NCBI RefSeq assembly: GCF_008370325.1
Contig: NZ_VNIP01000009.1
Coordinates: 248,001-312,000, forward strand
Source of the DNA: Martinezella tropici
Lineage (GTDB): Bacteria > Pseudomonadota > Alphaproteobacteria > Rhizobiales > Rhizobiaceae
Direction: 5' to 3'
Length of the DNA: 64,000 bases
The notes under the pieces are model-generated. The model saw nothing but the letters and a program-made list of their open reading frames with translations. It searched no databases and was not told the origin of the DNA. Shown in pieces: positions 25,254 through 34,194 of the stretch (within the stretch, counting starts at the first letter, position 1; each line of letters opens with the position of its first letter). The translations under genes were made by a program, and so were the position numbers.

Positions 25254-26768
25254 ATGACGAAGAGCATAATGGCAAATTCGGTTTTGAACGCGGCGGCGGG
25301 ATTGACCCTGCTCGCCACCGGCTTTGCCTGTTCGATCATCGCCGCACGGCTGCTCGGCCCGGAGGCCAACGGCATCATCGCCTTCTCTTTGTGGCTGACG
25401 ACGACGGGCGCGCTGATTGCCGAGCTTGGCGCCGGCGTCACCCTGCTGCGCATCCTGCCGCAATTGAAGGGAAACGGCTATTCGGCCGAAGAACGGCGTG
25501 GCTTTGCCGCTTATCTCCTGCAGCCGACGATCCTCGCAACCGTGATCCTGCTCGCCGGCTATGCCGCCTATTATTGGGATGCGGAGCGGTTGCATTGGGC
25601 GGGCGATGCGTCTGAAGTCATTGCCATAACAGGCGTATTTTTCGTACTTCAATCTCTCGGCGCCTACAGCAAGAACTATCTGATCGGCGAGCAGCAGGTC
25701 GGCGCCTTCCTGCGCATCACGGTGGCAAGTTCGGTGCTGCAGCTTGCGACCGTCCTCGTGGGCGCCATTTTCTTCGGCGTCAGCGGTGCACTTGCCGGCT
25801 ATGCGATCGGCCAGCTGCCGATGTTCATCGCAACGCTCAGGATCGCGATCGCACGCAAGAACAGCTGCGGCGTCGGCCTTTCCGCGCTCATCAGCTCGTC
25901 GCTCGTTCTCTCGATCGAACTCATCAACAGCTCGATCTTCCTCAACCGCATCGAGCTGCTGTTCCTGCAGCGTTACTGGGGCATAGAAGCGGTCGGCTTT
26001 TATGCCGTCGGCCTGTCGCTCGCCAATCTGGCGCTGCAGTTGCCCGTACAATTGAGCGGCAGCCTGCTGCCCTATTATTCCGAACAGATGCACGCGCGCG
26101 CATCGGACAAGCTGCCCGTCGAAGTCTTCGCCGGCGTGGCGCGCAGCATAGCCTATATCACGCTGCCGATGAGCTTCGGCCTTGCGGCGATCGCGCCCGA
26201 GCTTGTCGTGACGATCTTCGGCCAGCCCTTCGCTCCGAGCGGCGGCATGGTGGCGTTGCTGTCCCTGACCGCGGCACCATACGTCTTCATGCAGATCTGC
26301 ACGCAATATCTCTATTCGCTCGATCGCGTGCGCGAGCGCACCGTCATCGGCGTCATTGCCAGCTTTGTCATGGTCATCGGCTGCCTGGTCGCAGTGCCCC
26401 TTTACGGAGGTGAAGGTGCGGCGCTGGTGCGCTTCCTGGCTTTTACAGCCATGTGCCTTCTGATGGTGCGCCGCATGGAATTCGAAGGATCGACGCGGGG
26501 GATGCTCATCAACCTTGCAAAAGTTACGGTTGCTGCCATTCTGTGCGCGATTGCAGCCTATGGTTTTGTTCAGGCGTTGACCGGCGTCGCAGGCCTTGTA
26601 AGCGCCATCATTGCCGGCGCGCTGGCCTATGGCATTGCGCTCAGATTGCTGAAAGCCGTTCCAGCCGAGGATATCGAGGTGTTGCAGAAGATCGCGGCGC
26701 GGCTGCCTGCCCGTGTCAATCCGATTGCCACTCAGGCTTTGGCTCTATTGGCGCCACGCCGGATGTGA
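25254..26768 (+). CDS. Oligosaccharide flippase, Wzx/MATE-like polysaccharide biosynthesis protein
   Basis: 504 residues with about 12-14 membrane helices. The N-terminal AAGLTLLATGFACSIIAARLLGPEANGIIAFSLW and the middle FLQRYWGIEAVGFYAVGLSLA blocks are those of the Polysacc_synt family, which flips lipid-linked repeat units across the inner membrane. It is followed ten bases later by a two-domain hydrolase gene, so these two are one transcription unit. The glycosyltransferase pair lies just upstream on both strands. Confidence 0.85.
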   Translation: MTKSIMANSVLNAAAGLTLLATGFACSIIAARLLGPEANGIIAFSLWLTTTGALIAELGAGVTLLRILPQLKGNGYSAEERRGFAAYLLQPTILATVILLAGYAAYYWDAERLHWAGDASEVIAITGVFFVLQSLGAYSKNYLIGEQQVGAFLRITVASSVLQLATVLVGAIFFGVSGALAGYAIGQLPMFIATLRIAIARKNSCGVGLSALISSSLVLSIELINSSIFLNRIELLFLQRYWGIEAVGFYAVGLSLANLALQLPVQLSGSLLPYYSEQMHARASDKLPVEVFAGVARSIAYITLPMSFGLAAIAPELVVTIFGQPFAPSGGMVALLSLTAAPYVFMQICTQYLYSLDRVRERTVIGVIASFVMVIGCLVAVPLYGGEGAALVRFLAFTAMCLLMVRRMEFEGSTRGMLINLAKVTVAAILCAIAAYGFVQALTGVAGLVSAIIAGALAYGIALRLLKAVPAEDIEVLQKIAARLPARVNPIATQALALLAPRRM

Positions 26769-26778
26769 GGAGACTATC

Positions 26779-28572
26779 ATGGCTGGTTGGGGAGCCGCCG
26801 AAGAAGAAGAGAATGAAGGCAAGCATATAAGATCGGCAGCGACACCGGTAACATTCGCCGGCACGGTCGGCCTGTTTACGCCGGCCGTTGCATCCTCGTG
26901 CAATACCGCGGTGCTGTTTCTTAGTCCCTGGGGTTTCGAGGAAATGTGCGTCCGCAAGTTCTGGCGCATTCTGGCGGAAGATCTCGCCGACATCGGCATA
27001 TCAAGCCTGCGTTTCGACTATGCCGGCACCGGCGACGCGCTTGATATCACCGAAGAAGGCGATGGCCTGACGCCGTGGCAGGAAACCGCGCTTGCCGCCG
27101 CCGTGAAACTGAGAGCGCTTTCCGGCTGCGAGCACCTGATCCTCGTCAGCCAGGGCCTTGGCGGCACCATCGCCGCCACGCTTGCCGAACACCTGCCCAG
27201 CATCGACGGCATCGCCTTCCTTGCACCCGTTATCTCCGGCCGCGCCTATCTTCGCGAACTGACGGTCTGGTCGAAGATGATCGACGAAAGCATGGGGCTG
27301 CCCGAAGCACAGCGCCAGACCGAAGGCGTCACCGTCGCTAGCCTGCGCATGCCTGACAGCGCCGCCGATGCGGTCAAGAAGCTGAACCTGATGACGCTCG
27401 GCCGGCTCGCCACGCCGAACTGCCTTGTGCTGGCACGACCTGGCCGCCCGGGAGATGCGGACTTCGCGCGCCATCTCGAGACGCTTGGCGCTGATGTAGA
27501 GCAGTCCGCCTATGACGGCTATGACGATCTCGTATCGAACCCCACCATCGCCGTCATGCCGACCGCAGCCGGCCGAAAAATCGTCGCCTGGGTGCAGTCG
27601 ATCGCAACGCAGCCGGGCACGGCTGCATCGGCTGATCTCGCCTCGCCTCTCGCGGAACCTCTCATCGGCGACGGCTTTCATGAAACGCCGCTGCGTTTCG
27701 GCAAGGGAAACCGCCTATTCGGCATTCTCTGCGAACCCGAAGGTGCCCGCGCCGGCGCGACCGCACTGCTGCTGACAACAGCCTATGACAGGCATGCCGG
27801 CTGGGGCCGGATGTCGGTCACCATGGCGCGTGCGCTCGCTCGCGACGGCATCGCCTCGCTGCGTTTCGATACGGCCAATGTCGGCGACAGCCCGCCGCTT
27901 TCCGGCGCTCCCGAGCAGGTGCTCTATTCCCGCGAGCAGCACCGGGATGTCGAGGAGGCACTGGACCTTCTGGAGCAGCGGAATCTGCTGCCGGCCTATG
28001 TCGTGGGACGTTGCAGCGGCGGCTATCTTGCCTTCCAGGCGGCACTGCGCGAAGCGCGGTGCCGGGGCCTGATCACCGTCAATCCCTACAGCTTCCATTG
28101 GGATGAGAGCCGATCGGTCGACGAAGCGCTGCGCTTCGCGCCCCGGTCGCTGGAAACCTATGGCCGAAAGCTCCTGCAGATGGAGACGCTGAAGCGGCTC
28201 TTCGGCGGCCAGATCGATGCGAAAAGCGCCATCCTCAACATGGCGACGGGCCTCGGCCGGCGCGTAGCGCGAGCGGGCCGCCGGCTGCTCGGTGCCTTTC
28301 CCTTGTTCGCCGCCGCGCAAGGACCCGTGTTGGGCGGCTTCCGCACACTCGCCAAACGTGGTGTCGACATGTCGCTGATCTACAGCGCCCATGATATCGG
28401 CCTCGATCATCTGCATGATCAGTTCGGCGAGAACGGCGCCGGCTTGAAATACTTCCCGGACATACGCCTGACCATCATTCCCGAAGCGGACCACAACCTG
28501 ACCCCGCCCTATGCGCGCAAGGTCTATCTGAGAGAGGTCCGCGAGATGGGTTTGCGGCTCGGCAGCCGCTAG
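26779..28572 (+). CDS. Two-domain alpha/beta-hydrolase, exosortase-associated-hydrolase-like
   Basis: 597 residues from the ATG at 26779, with GAGGAG upstream; an open frame from 26713 lies inside the flippase gene. Domain 1 (about 25-275) has the elbow SQGLGG at 124-129, with Gly126 where the nucleophile should be, so it is probably inactive. Domain 2 (about 300-597) has GRCSG at 410-414, so Cys412 is the nucleophile, and a late His in EADHNLTPP. Such Cys hydrolases are known beside exosortase and polysaccharide loci. Its TAG stop is supplied by the following repeat element. It probably edits or releases a polysaccharide intermediate. Confidence 0.8.
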   Translation: MAGWGAAEEEENEGKHIRSAATPVTFAGTVGLFTPAVASSCNTAVLFLSPWGFEEMCVRKFWRILAEDLADIGISSLRFDYAGTGDALDITEEGDGLTPWQETALAAAVKLRALSGCEHLILVSQGLGGTIAATLAEHLPSIDGIAFLAPVISGRAYLRELTVWSKMIDESMGLPEAQRQTEGVTVASLRMPDSAADAVKKLNLMTLGRLATPNCLVLARPGRPGDADFARHLETLGADVEQSAYDGYDDLVSNPTIAVMPTAAGRKIVAWVQSIATQPGTAASADLASPLAEPLIGDGFHETPLRFGKGNRLFGILCEPEGARAGATALLLTTAYDRHAGWGRMSVTMARALARDGIASLRFDTANVGDSPPLSGAPEQVLYSREQHRDVEEALDLLEQRNLLPAYVVGRCSGGYLAFQAALREARCRGLITVNPYSFHWDESRSVDEALRFAPRSLETYGRKLLQMETLKRLFGGQIDAKSAILNMATGLGRRVARAGRRLLGAFPLFAAAQGPVLGGFRTLAKRGVDMSLIYSAHDIGLDHLHDQFGENGAGLKYFPDIRLTIIPEADHNLTPPYARKVYLREVREMGLRLGSR

Positions 28573-28683
28573 AGCATGATGCCGAAAAGTGTGAACGGTT
28601 TTCGGACGACATCATGCTCTACTTCTTTGATTTTAGAGCGGATTCAGATTTTAGGTCGTTTCGATCTAAAATCATCCGACTCG
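28571..28683. repeat. RIME-like two-hairpin mosaic element, copy B
   Basis: Begins AGAGCATGATGC, second hairpin begins AGAGCGGATTC; very similar to copy A at 22168. Its first bases complete the TAG stop of the hydrolase gene. Confidence 0.8.
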
Positions 28684-28750
28684 AACGCGCTGACTGGAAA
28701 GCCGCCGGAAATGCTCGCACCCCGTCCGATACTTACTGTATAGTCGCTTC

Positions 28751-29419
28751 ATGAGGCTCCTGATCGTCGAAGACAACCGCGAACTGGCGTCCTGGCTCGG
28801 CAAAGCGCTGCGTCAGGCGCAATATGCCGTCGACATCGCCTATGACGGCGAGGATGCCGAGCATATGCTGAAGGTTGCGGGCTATGCCGTCGTCATTCTG
28901 GATCTGTCGCTGCCGAAGATGGATGGTTTGACGCTGCTGAAACGCCTGCGCCAGAGCGGCAACAAGGTGCCGGTCATCATTTTGACGGCCAATGCCAGCC
29001 TCGATGGGCGGGTCGCCGGGCTCGACAGCGGCGCTGATGATTATCTCGCCAAGCCTTTCGAGATTGCTGAGCTCGAGGCACGCATCCGGGCGGCCGTTCG
29101 CCGCGGTCATGACCGTGCCGCTCCCGAAATCGCCGTCGGCGACCTGCTGTTCGATGGCGGAACGCGGCAGTTCTATCTGGCCGGAGAATCCCTGGCTCTG
29201 ACGCCGCGAGAACATGCCGTGCTCGAACATCTCATCATGAAGGCCGGCACGACCGTTACCAAGACCACGCTGTCTGAGAGCGTCTTCGGCTTCGACGACC
29301 TCGCCGATACCAGCGCCATCGAAATCTATGTGCATCGCGTGCGCAAGAAACTCGAAGGCAGCACGGTACAGATCGCGACGCTGCGCGGCCTGGGTTATCT
29401 TCTTCGCCATGCGCAGTGA
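28751..29419 (+). CDS. OmpR-type response regulator, TctD/QseB-like
   Basis: 222 residues with receiver residues Glu7-Asp8 (VEDN), phosphoacceptor Asp51 region (ILDLSLPK), and Lys101 region (LAKPF), then a winged helix (LTPREHAVLEHLI, VHRVRKKLEGS) ending RGLGYLLRHAQ. It is the first gene of a two-gene unit with the sensor kinase, which overlaps its end by 11 bp. No tricarboxylate transporter genes lie nearby, so the TctD likeness may not predict the signal. Confidence 0.9.
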   Translation: MRLLIVEDNRELASWLGKALRQAQYAVDIAYDGEDAEHMLKVAGYAVVILDLSLPKMDGLTLLKRLRQSGNKVPVIILTANASLDGRVAGLDSGADDYLAKPFEIAELEARIRAAVRRGHDRAAPEIAVGDLLFDGGTRQFYLAGESLALTPREHAVLEHLIMKAGTTVTKTTLSESVFGFDDLADTSAIEIYVHRVRKKLEGSTVQIATLRGLGYLLRHAQ

Positions 29420-30824
29420 TAAAGCTTCCCTGCCTAAAGGAATCCTGGGTCGTGTCGCCGGCGCGCTGACAACAAGCCTTCGGGCGCAATTGTTCGCCTG
29501 GGTGGTGCTGACGCTGATCGGCGCCATCTGCATCAACCTTTATCTCAGCTTCCGTTCGGCCAATGCGACAGCCGATCTCGTCACCGATCGCACGCTGCTT
29601 GCCTCGGCCCGTGTGATCGCGGAGGCCGTGCATGTCGATGCCAGCGGCACGGTGCAGATCGACATTCCGCCCGCAGCCTTGGAAATGTTCGACACCGGCT
29701 ATGGCGACCGCGTCTTCTATCAGGTCGTGACCGCATGGGGAAATCTCGTCGCCGGCTTTCCCGACCTGCCGCGGCCGAAGCGGGATCTGATCGGCGAGGA
29801 CAGGACGTTTCGCACCGACGGCGTCCGCGTGCTCATGTTGAGCCATCCCGTCGTCGGCCTCGATCGGGACAGCACGATCTCCGTGGCAGTCGCCGTCACG
29901 CACAACAGCCAATATGCGATGCGTCGCAGGCTGTGGCTCTCGGACTTCACCAAACAGCTCGCCCTCGTCCTTCTTGCCGGCGTGGTGACCATTATCGGCC
30001 TGCAGCGGGGCCTGGCGCCCGTGCTTCGGCTGCGTGACGCGGTGCGCGCACGCGGCCGTCAGCGCCTGGATCCGCTGGATCCCCATATGGTGCAGAACGA
30101 GCTTCGCCCGCTCGTCCATGCGCTGAACGACCACATGGAGCGGGTGCAGAACCAGATGGCGGCGCAGCGCCGCTTCGTCTCGAACGCCGCCCATCAGCTG
30201 CGCACGCCGCTTGCGCTGATTTCGACGCAGGCGAGCGTGGCGGCGCGCGAAGCCGATAACGCCAGGCGCGACGAGGCATTGACCGCATTGCGTTCCAGCA
30301 CGCGGCAGGTGACGCGTCTTGCAAGCCAGCTCCTGACGCTTTCGCGCGCCGAGCCCGGCAGCCGCCGACCGCGAAACGATACGATCGATCTCGCGGAAAC
30401 CGCCCGCCGTGTGCTGGAAACGCTCGCTGAAGAAGCTCTGCGCCGCAATATCGACCTCGGGCTCGAGGCCGCTGAGACGCCGGTCCATATCGAAGGCGAC
30501 GGCACCATGCTGCGCGAGATGCTGGTCAATCTCGTAGACAATGCGCTGCGCTACACCCAGGCGGGCGGGCGCGTGACGGTCGGCGTCGGCCGCGACGACG
30601 ATACGGCGCTACTATGGGTCGAGGACAACGGCCCCGGCATTCCCGAAGCGGAACGCGCCCAGGTCTTCGAGCGCTTCTATCGCATCATGGGCACGGAGCC
30701 GGAAGGCAGCGGCCTGGGGCTTGCCATCGTCCGCGAAGTTGTCGACGGCGCCGGCGGCTCGGTCACGCTTGGCGAGGCGACCGGTGGCGGGCTGCTGGTC
30801 AGCGTGCGTCTGCCGGCTGTTTGA
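29409..30824 (+). CDS. Sensor histidine kinase, TctE-like
   Basis: 471 residues from the ATG at 29409. First helix about residues 28-48, a periplasmic domain of about 140 residues, a second helix near 185-203, HAMP, then AAHQLRTP with the phosphoacceptor His around residue 260, NLVDNALRYTQ and EDNGPGIPEAER, and GSGLGLAIVREVV. It belongs to the 2CSK_N-containing TctE class that senses carboxylates. It is translationally coupled to the regulator upstream. Confidence 0.9.
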   Translation: MRSDKASLPKGILGRVAGALTTSLRAQLFAWVVLTLIGAICINLYLSFRSANATADLVTDRTLLASARVIAEAVHVDASGTVQIDIPPAALEMFDTGYGDRVFYQVVTAWGNLVAGFPDLPRPKRDLIGEDRTFRTDGVRVLMLSHPVVGLDRDSTISVAVAVTHNSQYAMRRRLWLSDFTKQLALVLLAGVVTIIGLQRGLAPVLRLRDAVRARGRQRLDPLDPHMVQNELRPLVHALNDHMERVQNQMAAQRRFVSNAAHQLRTPLALISTQASVAAREADNARRDEALTALRSSTRQVTRLASQLLTLSRAEPGSRRPRNDTIDLAETARRVLETLAEEALRRNIDLGLEAAETPVHIEGDGTMLREMLVNLVDNALRYTQAGGRVTVGVGRDDDTALLWVEDNGPGIPEAERAQVFERFYRIMGTEPEGSGLGLAIVREVVDGAGGSVTLGEATGGGLLVSVRLPAV

Positions 30825-30878
30825 AGGGCGAAGTTAAGTCACTGTCTTTGGTTGTCGAGTGCGGCAGTTGCGGGATAG

Positions 30879-31046
30879 TCCCCTCTCCCCGCAAGCGGGG
30901 AGAGGGTTAGGGTGAGGGGCTATTCGCGAAACTTATAGAAGCATCTTGCCCGCGACGCTTCCATGCAAAACCAATCGCTACTCATCCTCAAATCGATAGT
31001 CCGCGGCCCCTCACCCCAGCCCTCTCCCCGCTTGCGGGGAGAGGGA
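30879..31046. repeat. Inverted pair of REP-like GC palindromes
   Basis: Inverted-form copy at 30879-30920 (CCCCGCAAGCGGGG core, ending GGTGAGGGGC) and forward copy at 31006-31046 (CCCCGCTTGCGGGG core). They fill the space between the kinase and the ABC permease genes. Confidence 0.8.
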
Positions 31047-31061
31047 GCTTCTTCTACCGGT

Positions 31062-31092
31062 AAACAAAAAAGGCCGGGCAAAACGCCCGGCC
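31062..31092 (-). terminator. Rho-independent terminator of the ABC transporter operon
   Basis: On the minus strand GGCCGGGC pairs with GCCCGGCC (plus 31072-31079 and 31085-31092), and the stem is followed by a run of T (plus 31066-31071 are A). It lies about 30 bases past the permease stop at 31125 and is the clearest intrinsic terminator in the window. Confidence 0.85.
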
Positions 31093-31124
31093 CCTGGCCT
31101 TGGGAGGTGCCAGAAAACCAACGC

Positions 31125-32006
31125 TTAATGCGTATCGAGGCTCTGCTGCGGACGCCAGCGGGTGATGCGGTTCTCGATGAGCGTCATCACGTATTCGGCG
31201 CCGAGCGTCACCACCATCACCAGGATGATCGCGGCATAGAGGCCGGCGGCGTCATAGGTGCCCTTGGCGATCGAGATCAGGTAGCCGATACCGGCCAGCG
31301 ATCCGACGAACTCGCCGACGATGGCGCCGATGATGGCGAAGGAGAAGGAGATGTGCAGGCTTGCAAAAATCCAGCTCATTGCCGAGGGCAGGATCACGTT
31401 GCGGGTCACCTTCCAATTGGACGCGCCGAGAATGCGGGCATTGGCGATCATGTTGCGGTCGGCCTCGCGGACGCCCTGGAAGGCATTGGCGAACACGACG
31501 AAGAATACCATGATGAAGGCAAGCGCCACCTTGGAGGCAAGGCCGAGGCCCATGATCATCACGAAGATCGGCGCGAGAACGACGCGCGGGATCGAGTTGA
31601 TCGCCTTGATGTAGATCGACAGGATATCAGAAGCCAGCTTGTTGCGGCCAAGCGCCACGCCGACGAGAACGCCGGTCACCGAGCCGATGACGAAGCCGAT
31701 CAGCGCTTCTTCCATTGTGACGCCGAGATGGTACCAGAGAGAGCCGCTCTCGGTGCCCTCGGTGATCCAGTCCCAGAGGCGCAGTGCAATGCCATAGGGG
31801 CTGGAATAGAAGAACGGATCGATCCAGTGCAGGTCGGAAGCGAGCTGCCAGAGGCCAAGGATGGCAAGCAGAATGCCGATCTGCCAGGCCACGACGACAT
31901 ACTTGCGGCGGGTGAGCGCCTTCAGCGCTGCGGCTTCGATTTCCGCGTCCGAGGTGCCGGCGCGGAAGATCGGGGCATTGCCTGCTTCAAGAGCTGTGTT
32001 TGCCAT
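31125..32006 (-). CDS. ABC transporter permease, NitT/TauT-like
   Basis: 293 residues from the ATG at 32006 with GGAGG close upstream. Six membrane helices and the EAA-type cytoplasmic loop (FQGVREADRNMIANARILGASNWKVTRNVILPSAMSWIFASL) identify a SsuC/TauC-class inner-membrane subunit. Its partners are the ATPase at 32020 and the binding proteins at 32931 and 34195. NitT/TauT systems carry nitrate, sulfonates, taurine, or pyrimidine precursors; the substrate here is not deducible. It is the last gene before the terminator. Confidence 0.9.
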   Translation of the reverse strand: MANTALEAGNAPIFRAGTSDAEIEAAALKALTRRKYVVVAWQIGILLAILGLWQLASDLHWIDPFFYSSPYGIALRLWDWITEGTESGSLWYHLGVTMEEALIGFVIGSVTGVLVGVALGRNKLASDILSIYIKAINSIPRVVLAPIFVMIMGLGLASKVALAFIMVFFVVFANAFQGVREADRNMIANARILGASNWKVTRNVILPSAMSWIFASLHISFSFAIIGAIVGEFVGSLAGIGYLISIAKGTYDAAGLYAAIILVMVVTLGAEYVMTLIENRITRWRPQQSLDTH

Positions 32007-32019
32007 GATCAATCCTCCC

Positions 32020-32838
32020 TTATGCCGCTTCCGCGGCACGGCGATAGCTGGTTTCGACCTCTTCGCGAAGGTCGTCCCAGATCGTCTTGCAATAATCGAT
32101 GAAGTTCTGCTCGTACCGGATTTCCGAGACGACGCGCGGGCGCGGCAGGTCGATCGTATAAACCGATTTCACCGTGGCCGGGCCGGCGGTCAGCACGTAA
32201 ACCTTGTCTGCGAGCGCGACCGCTTCTTCGAGATCGTGCGTCACGAAGACGACGGAGGCCTGGCGTTCGGCCCAGAGCTTCAGCAGTTCTTCATGCATGA
32301 CCGTGCGGGTCTGCACGTCGAGCGCCGAGAAGGGCTCGTCCATCAGCAGGATTTCCGGCTCGTTGATAAAGGTCTGCGCGAGAGAAACGCGCTTGCGCAT
32401 GCCACCCGAAAGCTGATGCGGATAGTGATGCAGGAACTTCGAAAGGCCGACGCGGGCAAGCCAGTCCTTGGCCATCTTTTCCGCTTCGGCCTTCGACTTG
32501 CCGCGGAACAGCGGGCCGGACATCACGTTTTCGATCACATTCTTCCAGGGGAAGAGCGCATCCGTCTGGAAGGCGAAGCCGACACGCCTGTCGATGCCGT
32601 TGACCGGTCCACCCATCAGGCGGACTTCGCCGGCACTGGGCTTGGCAAGGCCGGTGACGAGATTGAGCGTCGTGGATTTGCCGCAGCCCGTCGGTCCGAC
32701 AACGGCGACGAATTCGCCGCGCTCGACCGTCATGTTGAAATCGCGCAGTGCGGTCAGCGACTTGCCCGTCGGCGATACGAAACGGCGGCTGACATTGATG
32801 AGCTCGATCGCCGGGGTGCGGCGTTCATCCTGTTGCAT
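32020..32838 (-). CDS. ABC transporter ATPase, NitT/TauT-like
   Basis: 272 residues from the ATG at 32838. Walker A GPTGCGKST, signature LSGGMRKRVSLA, Walker B ILLMDEPFSALD, and the H-loop VTHDLEEAVAL are all intact. It powers the transporter formed with the permease 13 bases downstream. The order binding protein, ATPase, permease on one strand is standard for this family. Confidence 0.92.
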   Translation of the reverse strand: MQQDERRTPAIELINVSRRFVSPTGKSLTALRDFNMTVERGEFVAVVGPTGCGKSTTLNLVTGLAKPSAGEVRLMGGPVNGIDRRVGFAFQTDALFPWKNVIENVMSGPLFRGKSKAEAEKMAKDWLARVGLSKFLHHYPHQLSGGMRKRVSLAQTFINEPEILLMDEPFSALDVQTRTVMHEELLKLWAERQASVVFVTHDLEEAVALADKVYVLTAGPATVKSVYTIDLPRPRVVSEIRYEQNFIDYCKTIWDDLREEVETSYRRAAEAA

Positions 32839-32930
32839 GGTGCTGATCCTGACGCGTGCCTTCGGGGCGTGCACGCAAAGCCCGGTGGACTGCCGCTTCC
32901 GGAACCGGCCGGAAGCGGCGTTATGACTGC

Positions 32931-33944
32931 TTACTTGACGTTCTTGACGAACTCGGTCGTGTAGGTCTTCGACAGGTCGATCGTCTTGCCCTTGACGTTC
33001 TTGGAGAACTGCGAGAGCACGGCGAGAACCGTCTTCGGGCCATCTTCCGGCATCACGCCATCGGCCGTGAACATTTCCTTGCCGGCGTCGAGAGCCTTGA
33101 TGTAGCCGTCCTTGTCGCCGACGTAGAAATCCTTCGGCATTTTGTCGGCGATCTCGGCACCGGAATGGGTGTTGATGAAGCGCAGCGTCTTGACGAAGGC
33201 GTTCGCAAGCTTCTGCACTTCTTCCTTATGGGCGTCGACCCATGCGGCATCCATATAGAGAGAAGCGGCCGGATAGGTGCCGCCGAGCGCTTCCTCGGTG
33301 CCTTTCAGCGTACGCAGATCGACGAGGATCTTGGCTTCGCCCGTCTTCAGCAGGCGCGAGATCGTCGGTTCGGTGGTCATGCCCACCTGGATGGCATCCT
33401 GCTGCATGGCGGCGATGAAGGTCTGGCCGGCGCCGACCGGAACAGGCGTGACGTCGGCCGGCGACAGGCCGGCTTTCGACGCCATATAGAGCGTCAGGAA
33501 GTTGGTGGACGAGCCGAGGCCGGTGACGCCGGCGCGCTTGCCCTTGAGGTCGGCGAAAGACTTGATGTCCGGATATTTGGCCGAAACCAGCTCGACTTCG
33601 CCCGGTGCCTGGCTGAACTGCACGACGGACTTGATGAACTTGCCCTTGGCCTGCAGGTCGACGCAGTGATCGTAGAAGCCGACGACGCCTTGGACGGCGC
33701 CTGCCAGCAGCTGGTTTTCGGCGTCGACGCCGGCGGATTCGTTGAGAAGCTCGACGTCGAGGCCTTCGTCCTTGAAGTAGCCGAGAGATTCGGCGAGCTT
33801 GGCCGGCAGATAGATCTGCTTTTCGTAACCGCCCACCATGATGGAAATCTTGTCGGCGGCATTGGCGGCCGTGGCTGCAAGGGAAGCAGCTGTCATGACG
33901 AGGGAAAGGGCTACGGTATGAAAAAACGCGCGCGATGGACGCAT
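32931..33944 (-). CDS. ABC substrate-binding protein, NitT/TauT-like (copy 1)
   Basis: 337 residues from the ATG at 33944 with AGGAGG ahead. A Sec signal peptide (MRPSRAFFHTVALSLVMTAA, cleaved around ANAADK) leads into the type 2 binding fold with the NMT1-like start ISIMVGGYEKQIYLPAKLAESLGYF. It delivers an unknown small substrate to the permease. A second protein at 34195 is close to it over the whole mature part, about 80% identical by eye, which indicates a recent tandem duplication. This copy is directly upstream of the ATPase. Confidence 0.9.
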   Translation of the reverse strand: MRPSRAFFHTVALSLVMTAASLAATAANAADKISIMVGGYEKQIYLPAKLAESLGYFKDEGLDVELLNESAGVDAENQLLAGAVQGVVGFYDHCVDLQAKGKFIKSVVQFSQAPGEVELVSAKYPDIKSFADLKGKRAGVTGLGSSTNFLTLYMASKAGLSPADVTPVPVGAGQTFIAAMQQDAIQVGMTTEPTISRLLKTGEAKILVDLRTLKGTEEALGGTYPAASLYMDAAWVDAHKEEVQKLANAFVKTLRFINTHSGAEIADKMPKDFYVGDKDGYIKALDAGKEMFTADGVMPEDGPKTVLAVLSQFSKNVKGKTIDLSKTYTTEFVKNVK

Positions 33945-34094
33945 CAATGTCTCCTCCTGTTTTAATTCTTGCGCCACATGACGCTTTAGAAAGGCGCTTC
34001 CTCCACGAAGCTCAGCGAGCCTAACGTGGGCAACCTTTCAGTCAGCTTTCAGCGCACGATCTCCATAAGGCGACATTGCAATTTTATTTCATCG

Positions 34095-34125
34095 GCACCG
34101 GCAGCACAAATATGGCTGCCGGTGC
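34095..34125. terminator. Perfect 11 bp inverted repeat between the two binding-protein genes
   Basis: GCACCGGCAGC at 34095-34105 pairs with GCTGCCGGTGC at 34115-34125. It lies after the stop of copy 2 (34195) in the 250 bp before copy 1. It may partly stop transcription or stabilise the copy 2 message, giving excess binding protein. No strong U tract. Confidence 0.45.
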
Positions 34126-34194
34126 TTGTCTTCACCTTCGGGATCGGACGAGAAACCCGAAGCGCCCGGTCAATGCCGGGAACAATACTACGCG

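Noticed and set aside
25245..26306. Minus-strand frame opposite the flippase gene
   Set aside because: The flippase has conserved membrane architecture, so the antisense frame is a shadow.
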